Shown here piece by piece: positions 10,341 to 20,232 of a stretch of DNA of 64,000 nucleotides. A program made the position numbers and the translations under genes. The stretch's first letter is position 1, and every line of letters begins with the position of its first letter. The DNA is from Marivirga sericea (GTDB lineage Bacteria > Bacteroidota > Bacteroidia > Cytophagales > Cyclobacteriaceae). The DNA lies in assembly GCF_900177665.1 (NCBI RefSeq), contig NZ_FXAW01000008.1, positions 186,001 to 250,000 of the forward strand, given 5' to 3'. Under the pieces are notes generated by a model. That model was not told the DNA's origin, ran no database searches, and was given only the letters and a program-made list of their open reading frames with translations.

Positions 10341-10667
10341 ATGTCACAAGAAGAAACTAATAATGTTCAGGTAATCCCTGAAGATAAGGAAAAGACCAAG
10401 AAGATTTGGAAAGTCGCTGCTATATTGGCAATTGTAACAATAATTGAATTTATTTTTGCTTTCACTTTACCAAGAGGGATTATTCTAGTCTCTATATTCC
10501 TTGGATTAACAATAGTGAAGGCCTTTTATATAGTGGCTGAGTTTATGCACTTAAAGCATGAACAGAAAGCGTTGATCTGGTCTATTATGATTCCTACTAT
10601 ATTGATTTTATGGCTTGTAGTAGCTTTAATGGTAGAAGGCACCGCAATCTTTAATATCAGGAACTAA
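10341..10667 (+). CDS. Cytochrome c oxidase subunit IV
   Basis: A 108-residue protein with three membrane helices after a charged N-terminus. This matches the small bacterial subunit IV (COX4_pro / CyoD-like) family, including the helix-loop YIVAEFMHLKHEQKALI. It is an accessory subunit that supports assembly of the haem-copper oxidase. It is the last gene before the terminator at 10693-10725, so it closes the main operon. Confidence 0.88.
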   Translation: MSQEETNNVQVIPEDKEKTKKIWKVAAILAIVTIIEFIFAFTLPRGIILVSIFLGLTIVKAFYIVAEFMHLKHEQKALIWSIMIPTILILWLVVALMVEGTAIFNIRN

Positions 10668-10692
10668 GCTTTTACAATTTGAATATATATAT

Positions 10693-10725
10693 AATCAGGC
10701 TGCTTTAAATCGGCCTGATTTTTTT
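10693..10725 (+). terminator. Intrinsic terminator after the oxidase operon
   Basis: An 8-bp perfect stem, AATCAGGC (10693-10700) with GCCTGATT (10713-10720), has a 12-nt loop and runs straight into seven T residues (10719-10725). It lies 26 bp after the subunit IV stop. The next ATG (10730) starts only 4 bp after the T-run, so the SCO-like gene has its ribosome-binding region inside the terminator and may depend on read-through. Confidence 0.85.
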
Positions 10726-10729
10726 GTTT

Positions 10730-11362
10730 ATGAAGAAGACGAAAATTTTAATTCTACTGATTACCCTCAGTTTTCCTGTAATACTTTATTTGTTTTTGAG
10801 GTCTTATGGTGAAAATGAGTTTGCATTACCGGTGTTTTTTGAAAATGAAGATAAATTGTATTGTAATGACTCAATAGTCGAGAAAAGTTCTGTTATATTT
10901 TCCGATTTGAACCAACGAGATTCTTTTAAGATTGAGGATGTTTACCAAGTAGACTTTAAAGTAGTTCATTTCCCTAATCTGCAAGATTCGCAAATTCAAA
11001 CTATAAAAAATGAACTGAATAGAGTTTTCAACACCTTCAATGATTTATCACTGAATGTCCTAAGCTTGATAGCAGTTGGTGAAGAAGAAACTAATGTGAA
11101 TTATAAATCCTTCTTGGCTGAAGATAGAGCGAAAACCTATCTTTATTCTGAGAGTCATACGGATTGGTTAGTGAATTGCTTATTCGGGTTTCCCACTGAG
11201 GAATGGGGCAGCAAGCATCCTTCTGAAGAAACGTTTCTTGTGGAAAATACTTTAGTTTTATTGGATGAAGACAACAAGATTAGAGGCTATTATGATGGAT
11301 ATGAAACAAAAGAGGTAGACAGATTGATTTTAGAGATCAGAGTTTTATTAAGTAATAAGTAA
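10730..11362 (+). CDS. SCO1/SenC-like thioredoxin-fold protein lacking the copper-binding cysteines
   Basis: 210 residues with one N-terminal helix or uncleaved signal (about residues 5-22) and a periplasmic domain. The C-terminal part (VLLDEDNKIRGYYDGYETKE) is typical of SCO proteins, which bring copper to the CuA site, and the gene sits beside cox genes as SCO genes do. The CxxxC copper motif and the later His are absent; the expected region instead has a single Cys (DKLYCNDS). It may have lost copper chaperone activity or serve another assembly role. The ATG at 10730 is preferred to a TTG 6 bp upstream. Confidence 0.7.
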   Translation: MKKTKILILLITLSFPVILYLFLRSYGENEFALPVFFENEDKLYCNDSIVEKSSVIFSDLNQRDSFKIEDVYQVDFKVVHFPNLQDSQIQTIKNELNRVFNTFNDLSLNVLSLIAVGEEETNVNYKSFLAEDRAKTYLYSESHTDWLVNCLFGFPTEEWGSKHPSEETFLVENTLVLLDEDNKIRGYYDGYETKEVDRLILEIRVLLSNK

Positions 11363-11950
11363 ATGAAAGTGCTAGATACAAAACAAAAGTCATATATTAA
11401 GTTGATTTGGGGCTTGTCAATTGCTATTCCAGTTCTTGTTGGGATATTAATTTTTGCTCCTGAAAAGATTGAAGGAGCAGGGGACTGGGTATATATTTTA
11501 CCGCATTTGAATGCTACTTTTAATTCGATTACCACAATTGTACTCCTTCTGGGCGTGTATTTTATTAAACAAAAGAATATTATTGCTCATAAAAGCATGA
11601 TGTCAATCGCTTTTACTTTAGGCAGCTTATTTTTAATCAGCTATGTGATTTATCATTCTACGGCTGATTCCACTATATATGGTGATGTAAATGGTAATGG
11701 AATATTAGATGAGGTGGAGAAAAGTAAAGATGTGATATTTTGGAGAGGATTTTATTTGGGTATTTTATTACCTCATATTGTGTTGGCTGCTGTGGTAGTA
11801 CCATTCGTACTCTTTGCGTTTTATTATGCGCTAACCGATAAGATTGAGAAACATAAAAAGATTGTGAAATGGACATTTCCGATATGGTTGATAGTGTCAG
11901 TCACCGGTGTTGTAGTTTATTTTATGATTAGTCCATATTATTCCTACTAA
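11363..11950 (+). CDS. DUF420 membrane protein
   Basis: A 195-residue protein with about five helices, of the DUF420 (YozB/CtaM-like) family found next to cytochrome oxidase and SCO genes. Related proteins are needed for maturation of some caa3 or aa3 oxidases. The loop after helix three has an EF-hand-like stretch, DVNGNGILDEVE, which could bind a cation. It starts directly after the stop of the SCO-like gene, so the two are co-translated. Confidence 0.85.
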   Translation: MKVLDTKQKSYIKLIWGLSIAIPVLVGILIFAPEKIEGAGDWVYILPHLNATFNSITTIVLLLGVYFIKQKNIIAHKSMMSIAFTLGSLFLISYVIYHSTADSTIYGDVNGNGILDEVEKSKDVIFWRGFYLGILLPHIVLAAVVVPFVLFAFYYALTDKIEKHKKIVKWTFPIWLIVSVTGVVVYFMISPYYSY

Positions 11951-12020
11951 TAAAATTGTTTTATCTTAATGTAAGAGAACTTATGGGAGTATTTATCAGT
12001 TCTATTTAAAAATTATAATA

Positions 12021-12293
12021 ATGAAGAAGTTACTGTTTTTGGTATTTGCCTTCCTTTTTATTAATCTTAATGAGATCTTAGCTCAATGCGCAATGTGTCG
12101 AGCTACTGTTGAAAATAATGTCAATAATGGCGAGATAGGAATTGCCAGCTCATTAAATTTTGGGATCTTATATCTCTTTGCTGCTCCTTATCTAGTCGCG
12201 ATGGTGATTGGTGTTTTATGGTATAGAAACAGTAAAAAACAGAATAGAAAAATCAATATTAAAGAACTCCTTTCAAGAAGACAGCATTCGTAA
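12021..12293 (+). CDS. Small secreted/membrane protein with CAMC motif
   Basis: A 90-residue protein with an N-terminal signal (cleavage likely after the LAQ near residue 21), a CAMCRATVE motif right after it, one membrane helix (about 48-67) and a basic C-terminus. Small proteins of this shape occur next to cox/DUF420 genes in Bacteroidota. The CxxC could bind metal or take part in thiol exchange during oxidase assembly. That role is inference from neighbours, and no studied family can be named. Confidence 0.7.
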   Translation: MKKLLFLVFAFLFINLNEILAQCAMCRATVENNVNNGEIGIASSLNFGILYLFAAPYLVAMVIGVLWYRNSKKQNRKINIKELLSRRQHS

Positions 12294-12395
12294 TAAGTGC
12301 TATCCAATTTACATATTTACAGCTATTTCAATTTTAGATTCAAACTCCAGTATGATTATTGCTATATTGATGCTTTGTAAATTCATCAATTTGCT

Positions 12396-15300
12396 GTGAA
12401 GAAGTATTCTATTTTTATTGTAGTGTTCGTTTTAATAACGTTAATAACCTCACTTAGAAGTTACTATCATTCTAAAGAAGTAGATCAAGAGAACTTCATT
12501 GCGAAAACACAAACTAGGCTCCATCAAGAACTTCGAAAGGTTGAAAATGCTAAGAAAGAATGGAAGAATTATTTTGAAAGAAATAATTCTCTTGATTTCG
12601 AGTCTTTGAATGCCATTAATAGTGCCTATCCTTTCTTTATCTTTAAGAATACTTCTTTGGTTTATTGGTCTGATGAACATTTCGCCCCGGAGTCTAAGAA
12701 GTATCGGAAAGAAGGCTGGTATTTTGTTAATAAGTCGGCAGGTCAATATCTAGAATATTCTATAAAGTCAAAAAATGGTCAGATAAACCTAGTGTCTGTA
12801 GTTCCTCTATTTGAATATTATGATGTGAATAATGAGTATATTCAGTCTAGTTATAATACTGATATATTGCCCCCATCGAACATCAGACTTCATCATTCCA
12901 AAGTGGACGGATCTTTTGCTTTGAGGGATTTAGAAGGGGAACCGATTTTCTTTATTTCATTATTTGAAAATTTCGAAAATTATAATAAGGCACTGCATTA
13001 TTGTATTCTTCTGTTAGAGTTTATGTTGGTCGGGATGCTGATTCTTCTACTTTGGAATTTCAGTAAACAGAGAAAATTCCTTTCGGTAAAGCTAGTGGTA
13101 TTTATAACTGGAATCTGTGCCATATGGGGGATGATGGAAATTTTCGATTTTCCTTTTCATTTTAAGGTCTTAAGTCTCTTTGATCCTAAGTTTTTTGCTT
13201 CTTCCGATTTTAATCCCTCCTTAGGTTATTTGATAATAAATTGTGTGCTATTTTTCTTGATGGGGCATTTTTCGATTAAGCAAATTTCAAAGTACTTGAA
13301 AGAGCTTTCAAAAGGAAAAACTAACATAATGCTCTTGGTGAATTTGCTCTCTTATTTGGCTACAATTAGTGTTTTCTATTTTATTTATCTTATCTATATC
13401 CATTCTAATTGGGGCCTAGATAGTACTTTGTCGATCGAATTCAGCATATTTCAGATTTTATCCTTTGGGATTGTTTTGCTGTTTGGTTTTCTGACATTTC
13501 AGGTATTTACATTAACACATTTCTACAATGCTTCTCAACACCTAGACCCTATACGTTTTGTATTAATTCAATTATGTTGTTTTGGTCTCTTTTTGTTTTT
13601 TACGTTCTTTTTTGGCTATGCCATTGTTTGGATTGGGGGTACTGTTCTCATATTAAATGCAGTTATTTATTTTGCTAAGCTTGGAAAGGCATTAGAGAGC
13701 ATAAATTTCTTGAGCTTCATATATTTGTTTTTATTGATTACGGCTGTCGCAGTAGTAAATTCCATTGCAGTGCAATCGTTAGAGAAAAAGAGCGAAGCAA
13801 TGCAAAGAAACATTTTGGCTGATAGAATCATCAACGGAAATGATGTATTAGCTGAATATATGCTGGTGCAGTTGGACGAAAGTCTGAGACAAGATGAGTA
13901 TATTAAGAGGCAGTTTTTGATGCCTTTAACTCCATATAAAACGATAGTTGATAAGATAGAAAAGTATTATTTGAATGATTATTTTGATAAGTATGATAAG
14001 TCTGTTAAAATTTTCGATGCAGGGGGAAATACTATTTATCCTAGTGGCACTCTACCCATGTCCTCATCTTATCCAATCCAGCAGATGAATGAACGAAACA
14101 GGAGAGGAGAAATAAAACTGTATTTGGTAGGCAACACAGAGGGAAATCAGTTACAGAGAAAATACATTTACGTTTTTGAGATCAAGCACTACGATTTTGT
14201 ATTTGCTAAAATTGTTTTGGAATTTAAGCCGAAGAAGATCAGGCCAGATAATGTGTTTCCAGAATTATTAGTAAGAAATCGCAATGTTCCAATTTTTTCC
14301 GAGACGCCTTATGATTATGCGCTATATAAGAACGATACATTATCTTATAGTGTAGGCGACATTAATTTCCCTGATTTTGTCCAAAAAGAAATCACAAATG
14401 ATCGTCAGCTTCTTAAAATTCAATCGGAAGGGGACTTTCAATTTAATGTTGTAGTGGATAATGATGAAAAGTTACTGTTCAGTAAAGTGAGTAATTTTTG
14501 GTATCGCTTTTTTTCTAATATTTCGTTCTTCTTTATTCTATGCTTTATATTGGTTTTCACTATTTCAGCTATTCAGTTCCTTAAAATTTATTGGAAAACA
14601 AGAACCATTGGGCTTAGTGCTAAAATTCAATTGTATTTTTCACTTGCATTTTTAATTCCGCTCTTATCGGTAAGTATATCAACCATTGGATTTGTGAATG
14701 CTACTTTTTTAGATGATATAGTTTCCAAATATGAAGAAAATACGAATAGAGTCGCAGGCCAGTTAGTTCCCTTGTTAATGGAGTATGAAAATGGAATCGT
14801 TGATAAGGCCAATTTAAGTAATGAAATTTCCACTATTACGAAAATCATCAATGCAGATATAAATCTTTATGATTTAAATGGTCAATTATTTCTTACGAGT
14901 CAGCCCCAAGTGTTTGAGAAAAACTTGCTATCCTATAAAATTAACCCGCAAGCTTATGCTTCAATTTATCAGAATGGTCAAAAAATGATCACACTGGAGG
15001 AACAGGTTGGAAATCTCAATTATCAATCTGCGTATGTTGGGATTCGTTCCTTTAATTCAGGCGAGTTGTTAGCCATTTTGGGTAGTCCATTTTTTAAATC
15101 GAATAAAGAGTATGATCTGCTTTTGACCGACCTATTGAATAATGTTTTTAATATTTTTGTGGGTTCATTTATCATATTCATCTTTTTGGCTTATGCAGCA
15201 ACTAAAATTCTAACTTCGCCTTTAAACCTACTTAAGCAGAAATTGTCTCAAGTTAATCTATCTGCTGAAAATAAACCTATAAGCTGGCAAGTAGATGATG

Positions 15301-16043
15301 AAATTGGCTTGCTAATTAAAGAATATAACCAAATGCTTCTGAAACTGGAGAAGAGTAGACTTGCACTCAGTAAAACAGAAAAGGAGTCTGCTTGGCGAGA
15401 AATGGCTCAGCAAGTGGCACATGAAATTAAGAATCCGCTTACGCCAATGAAGCTCTCTTTGCAGCATCTTCAGATGAAAATCCAACGATCAGATGGCCCA
15501 ATGCCTGATGCTTCTGCAAAAATTGATAGCATCTTATCGCAAATTGAGAATTTAAGTGATATAGCAACTTCTTTTTCTTCATTTGCTAAAATGCCTATTC
15601 CTGCAAACGAAAGGATTTGTATTAGTGAAATAGTAAAAAAGGTCGTTGACTTTTTTAAAGCAGAGAATGTCAATATCAACTTAAATTTACCTGAGGAAGA
15701 TATTTATGCCTTAGCCGATCCTAAAATAATGGAGAGGACCTTTAATAATATGGTTCTGAATGCATTACAAAGTGGATCAGGAGATAGTAAGGTAGAAGTC
15801 ACTTTAAAAATTGAATTGATCGATCAGCATGTGAAGATATCAATTCGAGATAATGGTATGGGCATACCTGAAGACAATTATAACAAAGTATTTTTACCTA
15901 ACTTTACGACAAAATCAAGTGGTTCCGGTATTGGATTAGCAATTGCCAAGCGAGGAATTGAACATGCTGGGGGAGAAATTTGGTTTGAATCAGAGCCCAA
16001 TAAGGGTACAATCTTTTATATTGAATTAAAGAGACTGAAGTAG
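12396..16043 (+). CDS. Very large membrane sensor histidine kinase, NtrY-like
   Basis: A 1215-residue protein with a GTG start. It has a first helix (about 5-22), an extracytoplasmic domain, a block of about eight helices (about 198-460), a second extracytoplasmic region, further helices near 700-775 and 915-935, and then HAMP. The HisKA box has the phospho-accepting His near residue 1009 (VAHEIKNPLTPMK, the NtrY-type sequence). The HATPase domain has N box NNMVLNALQSG, DNGMGIP and GSGIGLAIAKRG. No response regulator lies nearby, so it is an orphan kinase. The large outer-membrane protein gene starts 2 bp after its stop. Confidence 0.88.
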   Translation: MKKYSIFIVVFVLITLITSLRSYYHSKEVDQENFIAKTQTRLHQELRKVENAKKEWKNYFERNNSLDFESLNAINSAYPFFIFKNTSLVYWSDEHFAPESKKYRKEGWYFVNKSAGQYLEYSIKSKNGQINLVSVVPLFEYYDVNNEYIQSSYNTDILPPSNIRLHHSKVDGSFALRDLEGEPIFFISLFENFENYNKALHYCILLLEFMLVGMLILLLWNFSKQRKFLSVKLVVFITGICAIWGMMEIFDFPFHFKVLSLFDPKFFASSDFNPSLGYLIINCVLFFLMGHFSIKQISKYLKELSKGKTNIMLLVNLLSYLATISVFYFIYLIYIHSNWGLDSTLSIEFSIFQILSFGIVLLFGFLTFQVFTLTHFYNASQHLDPIRFVLIQLCCFGLFLFFTFFFGYAIVWIGGTVLILNAVIYFAKLGKALESINFLSFIYLFLLITAVAVVNSIAVQSLEKKSEAMQRNILADRIINGNDVLAEYMLVQLDESLRQDEYIKRQFLMPLTPYKTIVDKIEKYYLNDYFDKYDKSVKIFDAGGNTIYPSGTLPMSSSYPIQQMNERNRRGEIKLYLVGNTEGNQLQRKYIYVFEIKHYDFVFAKIVLEFKPKKIRPDNVFPELLVRNRNVPIFSETPYDYALYKNDTLSYSVGDINFPDFVQKEITNDRQLLKIQSEGDFQFNVVVDNDEKLLFSKVSNFWYRFFSNISFFFILCFILVFTISAIQFLKIYWKTRTIGLSAKIQLYFSLAFLIPLLSVSISTIGFVNATFLDDIVSKYEENTNRVAGQLVPLLMEYENGIVDKANLSNEISTITKIINADINLYDLNGQLFLTSQPQVFEKNLLSYKINPQAYASIYQNGQKMITLEEQVGNLNYQSAYVGIRSFNSGELLAILGSPFFKSNKEYDLLLTDLLNNVFNIFVGSFIIFIFLAYAATKILTSPLNLLKQKLSQVNLSAENKPISWQVDDEIGLLIKEYNQMLLKLEKSRLALSKTEKESAWREMAQQVAHEIKNPLTPMKLSLQHLQMKIQRSDGPMPDASAKIDSILSQIENLSDIATSFSSFAKMPIPANERICISEIVKKVVDFFKAENVNINLNLPEEDIYALADPKIMERTFNNMVLNALQSGSGDSKVEVTLKIELIDQHVKISIRDNGMGIPEDNYNKVFLPNFTTKSSGSGIGLAIAKRGIEHAGGEIWFESEPNKGTIFYIELKRLK

Positions 16044-16045
16044 TT

Positions 16046-19000
16046 TTGAACTGGGTAGAAAAATTCGGCTTTTTTGTTTTGTTGGGCTTTTTTATAAGTC
16101 CGATGCTCACGAATGCCCAAAATTACTGCCTCGAAACCACTTATTCAGCAATATCCTTACCCGACTCTGTCCTTATCATTCCCAATTCTATTGCGATTCA
16201 AAGTCAATCTGGAGAGACAGTGTCTCATCAACTCTCAGACGGATTTTTGAAGATAGATAAAGGAAATTCGAGCGATACGCTCTACGTTTGTTATAATTAT
16301 ATTCAGAGAAATCAGCAAATTGTTTCCACAGCAGTTCCTGAATATTTTTTCGATAGTACTGCAAGATTTAGAGAAGAGATTTATACAGAGAATATTACCC
16401 CAAAAACAACCCAAGAAATGCTTGGTTTGGGCGGTATTGAGATTTCAGGGGCTTTCATGCGATCCGTGTCCGCTGGGGCGCAGCAATCTGCAATGATGCA
16501 TTCAGTAATGGACTTAACAATTTCAGGTGATATTTCTGATGAATTGAGGCTTCAGGCCCGAATGACTGATCAGCAAATGCCTTTTGAACCAGAGGGTAAT
16601 ACTCAAAGACTGCAAGATTTTGATCGAGTGAACGTTCAACTGCTCCATAAGAATTGGGGACTTGAAGCTGGTGATTTGAATATTCGATCCAGTGATCAAT
16701 TGAATTTCTTAAAATATAATCGGCAGGTACAAGGGTTGGGTGTCTCATCTTCAAGACTGTCGTTTGATTCTACAGATGCAAATACCCAGATTGTAAGTTC
16801 TTTTGCAAGAAGTAAGACAGGTGTGCAAAATATAGCGCCTATGGAGGGGGTATTAGGGCCGTATCGGGTGGAGGGGCCGCAAAATGAACCTTTTATTTTT
16901 ATAATAGCAGGTTCGGAAAAAGTGTTTTTAGATGGCAACCAATTACAGAGAGGTCTGGAAAATGATTACGTAATTGATTATAATGCTGCAGAGATCACAT
17001 TTAATGCTAATATTTATATATCAAAATATAGCGTGATTCAAATCGAGTTTGAGTATTCAGACAGGCAGTATAATCGAAATGTGACATCCTTAATACATGA
17101 GCAATCAATTGGTAAGTTGGATCTAAATATTGGCTACTTTCAGCAAACTGATAAGCCAGACAGTCAAATAAAAGACTTAAGTCAGGCTGATTTGGATGAA
17201 TTATCTTCTCTAATAGGGAACTCAAAGTATGCGGAAATTCCTGCCACTGACAGTTTAGGCTTTACTCTAAATAAAACGAGATATGCAAAGGTTGATACGA
17301 TGGTGAATGCAAAGGTTTTTCAAATATTTGAGTTTTCACATGATCCTAAAATTGCGCACTATCAATTGAGCTTTACTATGGTAGGTGAGCACAATGGAAA
17401 TTATCGAATTGCTAATTATGCTTCAAATGATGTAGTTTATGAATGGGTAGCCCCAATCGATGAAATTCCTCAGGGAAATTATGAACCCATCAAAAGAATG
17501 GCATTACCTCAAAACCAAAGAGTTCTTAACATTGGATTAAATTATCAGTTGAATGATGAATCAAATATAAGTATCGAGTACGCAGGCTCTGAATTTGTCA
17601 GTAATCGATTTAACAAAGATAACTCAAGATTAAATGGGAATGCAGTCTCCCTGGGATTTCAATCTTCTCCTAAGCCCATCCATTTTTTAGAGGACACCAA
17701 AATCAATTATTTTATCAAGTATGAATATTTAGATTCAAGTTTTGCACCAGTTCAGCCATTCCGTGCATTGGATTTTAATAGAGATTGGGGAGAAGAGGAG
17801 TCGGCTAATTTGCAAGCTGGGGAGGAACATTTGATAAGACTGGGAACTAGTATATCGAATAAGAATCAAACACTGGCCTATGATTTGGCCCTAAGGCAAA
17901 AAGAAAATAGCGGGAATGGATTTCAGCACAATGTCAATTTCGAAAGTAGTGGTGATTTTAGAATAAGGATCAATGCATTCTTAATGGAAGGTGAAAATGG
18001 CGATTTCAATACTGATTGGAAAAAGGCCTTAGTTGATTTTAAATATGCTAAATTTAAAATAATGCCGGGTTATAGATTCAGAACCCAACGGCATCAAATT
18101 CATAGAAATGATCAGCTAAGTGGAAGTTTTCAGTTTTTTGATAGTCATCAGTTCTATATTAATAGAGAAGATTCTAGTAAATGGAAGTTCAGTTTATCAC
18201 ATGAATTCAGAGCAGATAAAAGACCTTATGAAGGGATAATGACAGCTTCTGAAGATGCTCAGAATACACAATTGAAGTCTACCTTTTTTTTAGGACAGGC
18301 CCATAAGCTTTCCACCAACTTTTTGAGAAGAAGTATTCAACAGAGATCCGATTCTGCGCAGTCTGAACAATATCTTCAAGGGGGATTGAATTGGCAATCT
18401 TCGTTTTGGAATGACAATATCATTCAAAATCTAAGTTTTCAAACTGGAACGGGACGAGTTTTACAAAGAAGCTATTTCTTCATGGAAGTAGCAATAGGAA
18501 TAGGAACACACTCCTGGTCTGATTTAAATGAAAATGGGGAGCAAGAACTTAATGAGTTTTTTGAGGATGAAACAGATTATGGAGATAGGAATTATGTAAA
18601 AGTATTGACGATGGGAAATGACTATCAAACTGCTTTTATTAATGATCTACAATATCAACTTAGATGGAAAATGCCAGTTGGATGGTCTAAATCTAATAAT
18701 TTACTGCAGTACTTAGGTAAATTATCTGGGAGTTTTAATGCCAATTTAGACACTAAAAACACTTTTGAAGATTGGAAAGATAGAATCTCACCTTTCAATA
18801 TTCGGGAGAATGAAAATATCCTATCCTCCCGAAACCTTTGGAAATCGAATTTCTTTTATAATCGAGGAGGGAAAGCATTTTTAGAGTCGGGATGGTCGGA
18901 ATCGAATAGAAAACAGTTGCTTTTAGACGGTTTTGAAGGTATGGACAGAAGTAGTTTTCATTTTTCAGGAACTTTCAATGCTTTCAACGATTGGAATTTA

Positions 19001-19474
19001 AGTACGCTTTATAAATCTATGCAGAATAAATCTTTTTCAGATAGGGTGGAAGAAAGGGATTATCAGTTTAGTTCAGAAGCGGTAATTCCTAGTATAATGT
19101 GGCAAGGAAATAATAATCTGAGAGTCAGGGTATCCTATAAAAATGAAAACAAATGGAGTCCTGACGAAGCAATTGGAGGTGAGGTCTTAGTTAATTCTCT
19201 AGAGATATCGAACAAACTGATTCAATCAGATAAGGGTATTTTGGAGTCTAAGATCAGTTATGTTAGCGTTGTTTCGAAATTGGAGGACAATCAGAGTCCT
19301 CTTGCTTATGAAATGTTTGAAGGGCTCCGTGCCGGACGTAATTACGTATGGAATGTATCTCTAAGGAGAAAAATTATAGGTGATTTAAATCTTATTATTC
19401 AATATATAGGCAGAAAAAGCGAAGAGCAAAAAACGATTCATAATGGAAGCGTTCAGTTAACTGCCTTATTCTAA
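16046..19474 (+). CDS. Large secreted, probably outer-membrane beta-rich protein
   Basis: 1142 residues from a TTG start. The TTG is chosen because it gives a complete signal peptide (NWVEKFGFFVLLGF... ending TNAQ) and lies 2 bp after the kinase stop; the next ATG (16103) would remove the signal. The body is beta-rich with alternating hydrophobic residues and many aromatics, like Bacteroidota outer-membrane barrels. Around residues 280-330 it has a pattern (SEKVFLDGNQLQRG, then DYVIDYNAAEITF) seen in many large Bacteroidota surface proteins. No catalytic motif is seen. Coupling to the kinase suggests an envelope role, which is inference. Confidence 0.65.
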   Translation: MNWVEKFGFFVLLGFFISPMLTNAQNYCLETTYSAISLPDSVLIIPNSIAIQSQSGETVSHQLSDGFLKIDKGNSSDTLYVCYNYIQRNQQIVSTAVPEYFFDSTARFREEIYTENITPKTTQEMLGLGGIEISGAFMRSVSAGAQQSAMMHSVMDLTISGDISDELRLQARMTDQQMPFEPEGNTQRLQDFDRVNVQLLHKNWGLEAGDLNIRSSDQLNFLKYNRQVQGLGVSSSRLSFDSTDANTQIVSSFARSKTGVQNIAPMEGVLGPYRVEGPQNEPFIFIIAGSEKVFLDGNQLQRGLENDYVIDYNAAEITFNANIYISKYSVIQIEFEYSDRQYNRNVTSLIHEQSIGKLDLNIGYFQQTDKPDSQIKDLSQADLDELSSLIGNSKYAEIPATDSLGFTLNKTRYAKVDTMVNAKVFQIFEFSHDPKIAHYQLSFTMVGEHNGNYRIANYASNDVVYEWVAPIDEIPQGNYEPIKRMALPQNQRVLNIGLNYQLNDESNISIEYAGSEFVSNRFNKDNSRLNGNAVSLGFQSSPKPIHFLEDTKINYFIKYEYLDSSFAPVQPFRALDFNRDWGEEESANLQAGEEHLIRLGTSISNKNQTLAYDLALRQKENSGNGFQHNVNFESSGDFRIRINAFLMEGENGDFNTDWKKALVDFKYAKFKIMPGYRFRTQRHQIHRNDQLSGSFQFFDSHQFYINREDSSKWKFSLSHEFRADKRPYEGIMTASEDAQNTQLKSTFFLGQAHKLSTNFLRRSIQQRSDSAQSEQYLQGGLNWQSSFWNDNIIQNLSFQTGTGRVLQRSYFFMEVAIGIGTHSWSDLNENGEQELNEFFEDETDYGDRNYVKVLTMGNDYQTAFINDLQYQLRWKMPVGWSKSNNLLQYLGKLSGSFNANLDTKNTFEDWKDRISPFNIRENENILSSRNLWKSNFFYNRGGKAFLESGWSESNRKQLLLDGFEGMDRSSFHFSGTFNAFNDWNLSTLYKSMQNKSFSDRVEERDYQFSSEAVIPSIMWQGNNNLRVRVSYKNENKWSPDEAIGGEVLVNSLEISNKLIQSDKGILESKISYVSVVSKLEDNQSPLAYEMFEGLRAGRNYVWNVSLRRKIIGDLNLIIQYIGRKSEEQKTIHNGSVQLTALF

Positions 19475-20223
19475 AGAGTCTTTCTTAACTTCTTCATAAA
19501 CTTACTTGCAAAAATAAAATCTTCAAGATCTTCTTGACCCGAAGTCAAAATCGTTTCAGATGTTCCTTCCCACAATTTTTTCCCTTTAGCTAAATACATG
19601 ATATGCTCACCTATTCCCATGACAGAATTCATATCGTGAGTCACTACGATGGTTGTAACATTTAATTCATGAGTAATTTCTTGAATCAATTCATCAATTA
19701 GTAAGGAAGTTCTAGGATCAAGACCTGAATTTGGTTCATCACAAAACAAATAATTTATATCATTTACAATTGCTCTGGCAATTCCCACTCTTTTTTTCTG
19801 ACCACCACTAATTTCAGCAGGCATTTTTTTATTAATATTCTCAAGACCTACTCGGTTTAATACATTATTAACACGGTCAAGTTTTTCGTCTTTTTTCATG
19901 TCTGTTAACAGATCCAAAGGAAACATAACGTTTTCCTCAATATTTTTGGAATCAAACAATGCACCTCCTTGAAAAAGCATTCCTATTTCTCGTCTCATTT
20001 GCGCTTTCTCTTCTTTATCGGCTTTCAGAAATGCACGCCCATCATAGAGCACTTCTCCTTCTTCTGGTGTAATTAAGCCTACTATACATTTCAGCAAAAC
20101 ACTTTTACCAGTTCCGCTGGCGCCAATTATAAGATTAGTAATCCCTCTATCGAAATTTCCAGAGATGTCTTCTAAAACTTGAGTTCCATTAAAGGACTTG
20201 GATATATTTTTGATTTCAATCAT
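19471..20223 (-). CDS. ABC transporter ATPase, MlaF-like
   Basis: A 250-residue ATPase with Walker A GASGTGKS (residues 34-41), signature ISGGQKKRVGIARA and Walker B YLFCDEPNSGLDP. The sequence after Walker B and the partner permease identify the MlaF/Ttg2A group, which powers phospholipid movement between inner and outer membranes. The downstream end overlaps the convergent outer-membrane protein gene by 4 bp. The upstream partner, MlaE, ends 9 bp before it. No MlaD-type substrate-binding gene is adjacent. Confidence 0.88.
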   Translation of the reverse strand: MIEIKNISKSFNGTQVLEDISGNFDRGITNLIIGASGTGKSVLLKCIVGLITPEEGEVLYDGRAFLKADKEEKAQMRREIGMLFQGGALFDSKNIEENVMFPLDLLTDMKKDEKLDRVNNVLNRVGLENINKKMPAEISGGQKKRVGIARAIVNDINYLFCDEPNSGLDPRTSLLIDELIQEITHELNVTTIVVTHDMNSVMGIGEHIMYLAKGKKLWEGTSETILTSGQEDLEDFIFASKFMKKLRKTL

Positions 20224-20232
20224 CTCTTAGTC

